A DNA stretch of 5,047 nucleotides from contig JAISCM010000100.1 of the NCBI GenBank assembly GCA_031265595.1, positions 1 through 5,047 on the forward strand, written 5' to 3'. Source of the stretch: Tannerellaceae bacterium (GTDB taxonomy: Bacteria > Bacteroidota > Bacteroidia > Bacteroidales > Tannerellaceae). Below the pieces are notes generated by a model. The model saw only the letters and a list, made by a program, of their open reading frames with translations, did no database searches and had not been told where the DNA came from. Below, one piece after another: positions 1 through 4,579 of the stretch. The number at the start of each line of letters is the position of its first letter. The first letter of the stretch is position 1. The translations under genes and the position numbers were made by a program.

Positions 1-96
1 CTTTTCGACCGGACGCCTCATACTCCGTGGGACGAGAAAATCTACATAGAAAAACAAACCGTAGATGAAAAGACAGTTACCATCATAGGGCTATGA
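1..96 (+). CDS. C-terminal end of an unidentified protein (5' truncated by window edge)
   Basis: Frame 1 is open from the first base to a TGA at 94-96, giving 31 residues that begin LFDRTPHTPW and end TVTIIGL. The tail alternates charged and beta-branched residues (KIYIEKQTVDEKTVTIIGL), which suggests terminal beta-strands of a soluble domain. I do not recognise the family. The frame is supported by its codon make-up and because it stops just before a long palindromic intergenic structure. The gene converges on the Kelch lipoprotein gene, so it is not in the same operon. A chance open frame of 31 codons is possible, but the fit at the window edge and the structure right after the stop favour a real gene end. 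Confidence 0.6.
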   Translation, partial: LFDRTPHTPWDEKIYIEKQTVDEKTVTIIGL

Positions 97-187
97 TTAA
101 GTAAGGAGTTAAAGAGTCAGGGAGCTAAAGTAGTTTTTGTTTTTTCTCCTTAACTACCTGACTACTCTAACTCCTTTAACTACTTAA
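97..187. repeat. Long imperfect palindrome made of degenerate 8-9 nt tandem units; possible bidirectional terminator
   Basis: The purine-rich left arm (97-133) pairs with the pyrimidine-rich right arm (146-187) around a T-rich loop (134-145). Clear paired blocks are TTAAGTA 97-103 with TACTTAA 181-187, AAGGAGTTA 104-112 with TAACTCCTT 168-176, and TCAGG 117-121 with CCTGA 157-161. Each arm is itself a string of short units. The left reads GTAAGGAG / TTAAAGAG / TCAGGGAG / CTAAAGTAG. The right reads TAACTACC / TGACTACTC / TAACTCCTT / TAACTACTT. It begins directly after the stop of the upstream gene, in a convergent space, which fits a transcription end structure. However, no T-tract follows the base of the stem on either strand; the T-run is in the loop. 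Terminator function is therefore inferred, while the palindrome itself is directly visible. Confidence 0.75.
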
Positions 188-191
188 CAAA

Positions 192-278
192 TTAACCAAT
201 TGTGCGAAGGTCCCAATCCTCCGGCACGAGAAATAATAAAACCGGCATCAGTAGCGACAACAGGCCGGCGAGGCCTTT
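192..278 (-). other. Short hydrophobic open frame, possible small ORF or dispersed intergenic repeat
   Basis: After the Kelch stop (285-287) and a second in-frame stop (TAG, 279-281), the same minus-strand frame is open for 28 codons to a TAA at 192-194. It encodes a strongly hydrophobic stretch, LLSLLMPVLLFLVP, followed by a polar tail EDWDLRTIG. This could be a membrane-spanning peptide, but there is no good start: ATG occurs only at 246-248 (18 residues left) and TTG at 258-260. No Shine-Dalgarno sequence is evident. On DNA level the block contains GGCC and CCGG palindromes (AGGCC-loop-GGCCT at 260-274 on either strand). I have a faint sense that similar tails recur in short Bacteroides intergenic frames, but cannot confirm it. 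It may equally be chance or the remnant of a lost gene. Confidence 0.25.
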
Positions 279-284
279 CTACCT

Positions 285-1295
285 TTAATAATCGTCGTCA
301 TCATACTCATAAGGGTGAAGTTCCCAAATGTCATCAAACCGGTAGGTGCCGCTTTTACCCGATACCACAAAACCTCTCTCTCCGTTGGAGAAAGAGACAG
401 CTACCGTACGGGCTGTTCCTTTAAATTTAGATACACTTTCCCAAAGATCCGTTGCAGGAGAATACTTCCAGGTATCACTGCGCAGGGTTCCACTGTTTTC
501 ACCGCAAGCGATGTAGGCCGCTCCGTCCAGGATAAAAGAGACGGCATTTGTTCGTACCATCGCATAATCGTCGTCGTAATCATCATCGGATGTGTTGGAT
601 ATATCCCGCAGTTGAGTCCACAGGCCGGCGGACGGGTCGTATTTCCAGAAATCGGAAATATAATCTCCATTGTTTTGTCCGCAGCAGATATAGGCCATAT
701 TGTCTATTACGAAGCTGGTTGCCCCCTGCCGCTTGCTTCCGCCGATGCTCACGATCTGTTCCCAACTATTACCTGATGGGTTGAAAGCATAAAAGTCTTT
801 TAAATAGTTGCCATCGTAACCACATCCTATATACCCTTTGCCGGCCAATCCGAAGGCTACCGCCCCATAGCGCGCCGAGCCGGGGAAATCCGCTTTCTGT
901 GCCCAGGTGTCAGACGAAGGGCTGTATTCCCAGAAATCGTTTAAATAATTCTCTCCGTCGAATCCGGTTCCGAGATAACCTTTCCCATTGACGGCAAAGG
1001 CGACGGCCGAGTTGCGGGGAGCGCCGGGGAAGGCGGCTTTTTGTGTCCAGAAGTCCATATCCATATCGTATTCCCATAAGTCGGATAGGCGTTTCTTTGC
1101 GTCGTACCCGCATACTAAGTACCCTTTGTTTCCAATGGTAAAAGACGAAGCGTCGCCACGAGCCAGCCCGTCGAAATCCGATACGCGATACCATTTGCCT
1201 ATTAAATCATCATCGTCGTCATCGTCGCCACACGAACTTATCAGTAAAGGGAAAAGAGCCGCCAGGAAGAACAGGAATCTTTTTTGTGCTGTCAT
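285..1295 (-). CDS. Surface-exposed Kelch-repeat beta-propeller lipoprotein
   Basis: 336-residue predicted lipoprotein. The ATG at 1293-1295 is chosen because it gives a compact signal peptide (MTAQKRFLFFLAALFPLLISS) with lipobox ISS-C at Cys22. An upstream ATG at 1385 would add 30 unlikely residues ahead of the signal peptide. Cys22 is followed by G and seven Asp, like the acidic lipoprotein export tag that sends Bacteroidota lipoproteins to the cell surface. Six Kelch-type repeats of about 47-60 residues start near 46, 94, 142, 189, 248 and 296. Each has an R, an aromatic or Phe strand, a [GA]Y/F-x-x-x-G strand, then D-[LF]W-[EK]Y-x-P and a W. The last repeat stops after DDIWEL, and an N-terminal KWYRVSDF supplies the missing W strand, so the ring is probably closed by the N-terminus. 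Repeat 4 to 5 carries a DDDYDDDY insert, and the protein ends YDDDDY. Ligand and partner are unknown; propellers like this usually bind proteins or glycans. It is divergent from the DUF4270/barrel operon. Confidence 0.88.
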   Translation of the reverse strand: MTAQKRFLFFLAALFPLLISSCGDDDDDDDLIGKWYRVSDFDGLARGDASSFTIGNKGYLVCGYDAKKRLSDLWEYDMDMDFWTQKAAFPGAPRNSAVAFAVNGKGYLGTGFDGENYLNDFWEYSPSSDTWAQKADFPGSARYGAVAFGLAGKGYIGCGYDGNYLKDFYAFNPSGNSWEQIVSIGGSKRQGATSFVIDNMAYICCGQNNGDYISDFWKYDPSAGLWTQLRDISNTSDDDYDDDYAMVRTNAVSFILDGAAYIACGENSGTLRSDTWKYSPATDLWESVSKFKGTARTVAVSFSNGERGFVVSGKSGTYRFDDIWELHPYEYDDDDY

Positions 1296-1315
1296 ATACT
1301 GTTTTTTTATTGCCG

Positions 1316-1347
1316 CAAAGAAACAAGGCGCATTCGTATCCGGCAAA
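1316..1347 (-). promoter_or_regulatory. Candidate Bacteroides-type promoter for the Kelch gene
   Basis: Read on the minus strand, TTTG (1344-1347) is followed after 20 bases by TTTCTTTG (1316-1323). This matches the known Bacteroides -33 TTTG / -7 TAnnTTTG consensus except for one base in the -7 box. Transcription would begin around 1309, leaving a leader of roughly 14 A-rich bases before the ATG at 1295. That is short but compatible with Bacteroidota genes that lack a strong Shine-Dalgarno. The call rests on pattern and position only. Confidence 0.4.
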
Positions 1348-1377
1348 AAAAATCGGCGAACAGGCCTTTTTGTCCGG
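1340..1377. repeat. Bulged inverted repeat over the Kelch -33 box
   Basis: CCGGCAAAAA (1340-1349) pairs with TTTTTG-T-CCGG (1367-1377), with a single unpaired T at 1373 and a 17-base centre. The left arm contains the CAAA (1344-1347) that is the proposed -33 box of the Kelch promoter on the minus strand. A regulator binding the repeat would thus compete with RNA polymerase. This could be an operator, but an A-run facing a T-run pairs easily by chance in such AT-rich DNA. Confidence 0.3.
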
Positions 1378-1400
1378 TGAAGCATACGGAAATGCTTTTA

Positions 1401-1436
1401 AAGAAACAAAAACAGCATTGGCCGATTGAGCAATGC
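1401..1436 (-). terminator. Hairpin with T-rich tail on the minus strand; terminator-like or operator
   Basis: GCATTG (1415-1420) and CAATGC (1431-1436) form a perfect 6-bp inverted repeat around 10 bases. On the minus strand the stem is followed by TGTTTTTGTTTCTTT (1400-1414 region), giving the outline of an intrinsic terminator pointing left. No minus-strand gene lies immediately to the right, so its only obvious use would be to stop antisense transcription coming from within the DUF4270 gene before it reaches the Kelch promoter. The stem is short, so a protein-binding site or chance are real alternatives. Confidence 0.25.
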
Positions 1437-1451
1437 CTTTGACGGGATAGA

Positions 1452-1483
1452 ATTGCAGGAAGAGAATTAAAAAGGCTTCTTTG
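1452..1483 (+). promoter_or_regulatory. Weak candidate promoter for the DUF4270/barrel operon
   Basis: On the plus strand ATTG (1452-1455) is followed after 20 bases by CTTCTTTG (1476-1483). Both match the Bacteroides -33/-7 pattern only partly: one mismatch in the first box and two in the TA part of the second. The spacing is right and the start would fall near 1490, about 25 bases before the ATG at 1515. It is the best placed match I found for this operon, but it is weak. Confidence 0.22.
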
Positions 1484-1514
1484 CATTTTTATAAACATCA
1501 AACAGTAAGATAAT

Positions 1515-2828
1515 ATGTATAAACCCGGCTTTGTTCTTTATCTGTTTTTGCTTGTTGCGGCAGCTTCGTGCTACAACGAAAACAGCACGTATGGCGAACG
1601 ACTCGTCTCGTCTTCATTCAGGAATGTACAGGTGGATACAAGTACGGTGCGGGTCGTCTCGGTATTGATTGATTCGCTGGAAACATCCGGGAAGGGAGTT
1701 GCGCTGACCGGTGAATACATCCATCCGCTCTGGGGGAAGATGCTTTCTTCCGCTTTCATCCCTTATGAAAGGCCTTCGTATAATACGGAAGCCGATGAAA
1801 CGGTTGTATTAGACTCGCTTGTGTTGCTACTTTCTCCCAACGGATACTTTGTGGGAGATACAACGCTGCCGCTCACCGTAGGGATACATCAGCTCACGGA
1901 AAAGATCAGTCTGAATGACAATGGGTATTTGTATAATAAGAGCCGTGTAGCTTATGAGGAAGAGCCTTTGGCTACTTATACATTCAAACCGAAACCGGGG
2001 AATCCTGATTTCCTTGAGATCCGCCTCTCCGACGCAGTAGGGGATGATCTGCTGACCAGGTTCCATACAAGCGACCAGGCGATTTCGAGCGATCGTTTTG
2101 AAGATTATTTCAAAGGAATTGTTCTGATTCCCGAAGGCGGAGCCAACCAGGCATTGGTTGCTTTCTCCGTTGCCGATACAGCGGCAGCCCTCTCGCTACG
2201 ATACCATATAATCGATGAGTTGGAAAACAACCGGGAGTTACTCTTCAAAGCAAAAACCGCAACTCAGTTCAACCAAATCACGCACGACCGTACAGGCACC
2301 TTGATGGAGAACTACCCTACCAGCCAGGTAGAAATACCTTCCGGTTCGCTGGGAAACCGGGGCGTTCTGATGTGTGGAACGGGCTGGTATACACGGCTGG
2401 AATTTCCTTATCTGAACAACTTCCGGGAGCAGGGAGAATATGTAGCGATCGAACAGGCCTGGCTGAAGATCTATCCCGAGCCCGGTTCGTATTCCGCCTA
2501 TAATGCCTTACCCGACAGTATTTACTTATATATAGCCGACGAAAACAATGTCATTACAGATGCTGTAAAAGACTATCTGGGCGAGGAAGTGCAGGTAGGC
2601 GTCCTGACGAAGGATGATACATTCGACGAAAACACCTACTACTATTTCGACGTGACTGACTTTATGCAACAGGAATCAGGCGCTTCCGGCAAGTATAAAC
2701 ACAACCTGCAATTGGTCTACAATGCCAATGACTATACCGGCACATTGAAGAACCTTACCATCAGCGACCAGCAGGGGCGTACCCCCATCATTCTCCAATT
2801 AACCTATACGATTTATGAGAGTTATTAA
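1515..2828 (+). CDS. DUF4270-like lipoprotein, outer-membrane or periplasmic
   Basis: 437 residues. The N-terminus MYKPGFVLYLFLLVAAASC is a lipoprotein signal with the lipidated Cys at 19, which supports the ATG at 1515. Unlike the divergent Kelch protein, the residues after Cys (YNENSTYG) are not an acidic run, so surface export is not indicated. The body looks like the Bacteroidota DUF4270 family. It has an N-terminal beta-rich part with repeated V-x-x-S-L-V-L-type strands (97-107), a block DYFKGIVLIPEG (197-208), and a C-terminal part with GVLMCGTGWYTRLEFPYL (283-300), then AWLKIYPEP (315-323) and the PDSIYLYIADENN strand (333-345). The length is usual for that family as I remember it. Its molecular function is unknown. 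The 3' end overlaps the start of the barrel gene by 14 bases, so the two are almost surely co-translated. Recognition is by memory of family patterns, not a database search. Confidence 0.8.
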   Translation: MYKPGFVLYLFLLVAAASCYNENSTYGERLVSSSFRNVQVDTSTVRVVSVLIDSLETSGKGVALTGEYIHPLWGKMLSSAFIPYERPSYNTEADETVVLDSLVLLLSPNGYFVGDTTLPLTVGIHQLTEKISLNDNGYLYNKSRVAYEEEPLATYTFKPKPGNPDFLEIRLSDAVGDDLLTRFHTSDQAISSDRFEDYFKGIVLIPEGGANQALVAFSVADTAAALSLRYHIIDELENNRELLFKAKTATQFNQITHDRTGTLMENYPTSQVEIPSGSLGNRGVLMCGTGWYTRLEFPYLNNFREQGEYVAIEQAWLKIYPEPGSYSAYNALPDSIYLYIADENNVITDAVKDYLGEEVQVGVLTKDDTFDENTYYYFDVTDFMQQESGASGKYKHNLQLVYNANDYTGTLKNLTISDQQGRTPIILQLTYTIYESY

Positions 2829-4017
2829 CTACATCCTTTTATCCCTCCTGTGTATACCGGAGGCGTTTGCGCAAAACGCAATGACTTCTTCCCCCTACTC
2901 TATGTTCGGGCTGGGTGAAATGACGAGTGGTTTATACGGGCAGCAGGTCGGTATGGGAGGGGTTGCTTACGGCATGCGGAATCCGATGTTTCTTACTATG
3001 GAGAACCCGGCCGGGCTTGCAGGTATTGATACGTGCCGGCTATTGGCCGAGGTTTCAACTTTTTTAAAAAGGGAGCAGTATCAATCGGGCGGGAACTCGA
3101 ACGGTGCATTTACCGGGAACGTTTCTGCCGTAAGCCTGGGAGGGCGCATCATCCCCCGCTGGTATGTGGCGGCAGGCATCACGCCTTATAGTTCGGCAGG
3201 TTATTATTTCAGAAGCGACCAACCGCTGGAAGGGACTCCTGCTTCTGTGGTAAGCAGTTTATTTGAAGGCGACGGCGGATTGTCTGAAGCCAGCCTTACC
3301 CATGCCATCCTGCTGCCCGGCTCTTTTTCTTTGGGGATAAAGCTGAATTATATCTTCGGGAATCTGTCGCAGACAGAAACGCAAGAGGAGACATCTGTCA
3401 GGCAGAACATGTACACACAATCCCTTTATGCGAATTTCGGCCTGCAATATCAACGGCGGTTAGGCAGGCAGATGCTGGTGACGCTCGGCGCCGTTTACGG
3501 GTATAAGCAACGGTTGAGGTTAGAAAATACCCTGACGCTCATCATCGCTTCGTCGGCAACAGAAATAAGCAAGAAGAAGACAACTCAATATTTACCTCAG
3601 TACACAGGTATAGGCGGCGCCTTGCAGTATAAGCAATGGACGTATGCACTGGATTATACCTTGCGCGAGTATCATGTGCTTACATCGGGCGATAGCCGTA
3701 TTAAGTTTGTTGATGCGCATGAGTTGCGAGCCGGCGTATCGTACCTGCCAAGCGCTCATCCGTCTGAAAGCTATTGGAAACGGGTTACTTATAAAGCCGG
3801 TATTACGGCCGCTACATCTTATTATACGATAAGCGGGAAAAGCGGATTTATAGGGAGAGCCTGCATAGGGCTGGGACTGCCCGTGCAAAACGGACAGATC
3901 AACGCCGCTTTCTTTTACGATAGATTACAGATGCAGGGGAATGCCTTGCAGAGAGACATCATCGGCCTCACCGTTACCTATACCCTGAGCGAACGTTTCT
4001 ACAAAGCAAAGCTATAA
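2815..4017 (+). CDS. Outer-membrane beta-barrel protein, FadL/PorV-like
   Basis: 400 residues. MRVINYILLSLLCIPEAFA is a signal peptidase I leader with predicted cleavage before Gln20. The mature start contains SPYSMFGLGEM (26-36), then GMGGVAYGMRNP (47-58) and ENPAGLAGID (63-72). This Gly-rich block followed by N-P-A-G/S resembles the N-terminal plug region of FadL/OMPP1 and PorV-type barrels of Bacteroidota. The rest alternates hydrophobic and polar residues with aromatic girdles, as in amphipathic strands (for example 106-122, 168-182, 204-232, 264-286, 302-310, 345-370), and ends in a strand plus LSERFYKAKL. Substrate is unknown: FadL relatives move hydrophobic compounds, while PorV relatives act in type IX secretion. 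The ATG lies inside the DUF4270 gene with no evident Shine-Dalgarno, so translation probably depends on coupling. Its stop overlaps that of the convergent LytTR gene. Confidence 0.8.
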   Translation: MRVINYILLSLLCIPEAFAQNAMTSSPYSMFGLGEMTSGLYGQQVGMGGVAYGMRNPMFLTMENPAGLAGIDTCRLLAEVSTFLKREQYQSGGNSNGAFTGNVSAVSLGGRIIPRWYVAAGITPYSSAGYYFRSDQPLEGTPASVVSSLFEGDGGLSEASLTHAILLPGSFSLGIKLNYIFGNLSQTETQEETSVRQNMYTQSLYANFGLQYQRRLGRQMLVTLGAVYGYKQRLRLENTLTLIIASSATEISKKKTTQYLPQYTGIGGALQYKQWTYALDYTLREYHVLTSGDSRIKFVDAHELRAGVSYLPSAHPSESYWKRVTYKAGITAATSYYTISGKSGFIGRACIGLGLPVQNGQINAAFFYDRLQMQGNALQRDIIGLTVTYTLSERFYKAKL

Positions 4018-4446
4018 GTCCGATATATGATCCATAAGCGCAGGCAGGTAGGAATCGCTTATGGGTATCAGTTCCTTTCCGATGCGGATCCGTTTATGTT
4101 CGATATAGTTTATATGTGCAATAGCTACTATGTACGAACGATGCACGCGGCAGAAAGGTTGCCCGGCCAGACAGTTTTCAAACCGTTTGAGGCTTACCTG
4201 CGACAGGAGCAGCTTGCCGTTTGTACGGTGTATCTTTACATAATCGCCGTAACCTTCCAGAAACAGGATGTCTTCGGGCGGGAGACGTATCATCCTGTTC
4301 CCTTCTTTTACAAACAGGAATCGCTCCGTTTGTTTCTTTTGCAAGCCCTCATGTATCTCTTCCAATACCTTATCCAGCTTTTCGAGATAACTCATCAGAG
4401 AGTCTAATGTGGCGGCGTCGCCATCAAATGTAATACATTTCAGCAT
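4012..4446 (-). CDS. Receiver-less LytTR DNA-binding regulator with N-terminal leucine-zipper-like helix
   Basis: 144 residues. Residues about 40-144 form a LytTR domain, with FVKEGNRMIRLPPEDILFLEG (45-65), the DYVKIH strand (68-73) and the hallmark FCRVHRSYIV (98-107). IGKELIPISDSY (122-133) closes the domain. LytTR domains bind DNA, usually as paired direct repeats. Ordinary LytR/AlgR regulators have a receiver of about 120 residues first. Here there are only about 40, with no phospho-acceptor Asp and no K-P switch region. The first residues MLKCITFDGDAATL recall the first strand of such receivers. Residues L14, L17, L21, L24, L28, I31 and L35 then follow a strict 3-4 heptad, predicting a coiled coil. 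It is therefore either a natural zipper-LytTR protein or a receiver with its middle lost in frame. The start is supported by AAGGA 8 bases upstream. The stop (TAG, 4012-4014) overlaps the barrel gene. Confidence 0.88.
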   Translation of the reverse strand: MLKCITFDGDAATLDSLMSYLEKLDKVLEEIHEGLQKKQTERFLFVKEGNRMIRLPPEDILFLEGYGDYVKIHRTNGKLLLSQVSLKRFENCLAGQPFCRVHRSYIVAIAHINYIEHKRIRIGKELIPISDSYLPALMDHISDL

Positions 4447-4452
4447 GTTGAT

Positions 4453-4496
4453 TATCCTTTTTATGCGTTATTCCCCGGAACAAAGGAAAAAGGATA
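4453..4496 (-). promoter_or_regulatory. 10-bp inverted repeat containing the ribosome binding site of the small LytTR gene
   Basis: TATCCTTTTT (4453-4462) and AAAAAGGATA (4487-4496) are perfect inverted copies separated by 24 bases, and the centre holds a smaller palindrome, TTCC-CC-GGAA (4471-4480). On the minus-strand message the downstream arm contains AAGGA (4455-4459) exactly 8 bases before the ATG, an unusually good Shine-Dalgarno for this kind of genome. In a transcript reading through from the upstream response-regulator gene, the other arm (UAUCCUUUUU) would pair with it and hide it. A transcript starting near 4474 would lack the blocking arm. As DNA, the repeat could also be an operator. 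Confidence 0.55.
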
Positions 4497-4509
4497 TTCG
4501 GCAAACAAA
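4481..4509 (-). promoter_or_regulatory. Candidate promoter for the small LytTR gene
   Basis: On the minus strand TTTG (4506-4509) is followed by 17 bases and TTCCTTTG (4481-4488). The latter differs from TAnnTTTG at one position. The gap is a little shorter than the usual 19-21. The start would fall near 4474, leaving a leader of about 28 bases that keeps the AAGGA site but not the distal arm of the inverted repeat. Pattern-based only. Confidence 0.3.
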
Positions 4510-4539
4510 CGTTAATGTGCGGCGAGTGGTTTAAATGAG

Positions 4540-4554
4540 CGGGTGAATCGCCCG
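4540..4554 (-). terminator. Weak hairpin after the response-regulator gene
   Basis: CGGG and CCCG at the ends of 4540-4554 pair around a seven-base centre with one further G-C pair possible. It lies 25 bases past the stop of the upstream regulator gene on the minus strand. The bases after it (CTCATTTAAACC) are not a real T-tract, so termination would be poor at best, and read-through into the small LytTR gene is likely. A chance GC-rich hairpin is a fair alternative. Confidence 0.2.
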
Positions 4555-4579
4555 TAAAGGAGGGTGAAAAGACCAGGCG

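Noticed and set aside
200..424. Plus-strand 74-codon frame starting with TTG
   Set aside because: It overlaps the antisense of the Kelch C-terminus, has a rare start, no ribosome binding site and a composition typical of a shadow frame.
315..776. Plus-strand 153-codon frame opposite the Kelch gene
   Set aside because: It is wholly antisense to a well-supported Kelch gene with clear repeats; its product shows no domain pattern or leader.
1296..1385. 30-residue N-terminal extension of the Kelch protein from the upstream ATG at 1385
   Set aside because: It would put a basic, Cys-containing stretch before a perfect lipoprotein signal peptide and would cover the candidate promoter. The ATG at 1295 gives a normal leader.
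1380..1397. AAGCAT/ATGCTT hairpin followed by TTT as a plus-strand terminator
   Set aside because: Six-bp stem, A-T rich, with only a three-base T-run, and no plus-strand gene ends nearby. Kept only as part of the inverted-repeat cluster.
4027..4407. Plus-strand 126-codon frame opposite the small LytTR gene
   Set aside because: It is a mirror of the LytTR coding sequence, whose motifs are unmistakable on the minus strand.
4522..4545. GCGAGTG / GCGGGTG direct repeat as a LytTR binding site
   Set aside because: Seven-base near-match, 17 bases apart, without known match to a LytTR motif; too weak to call.
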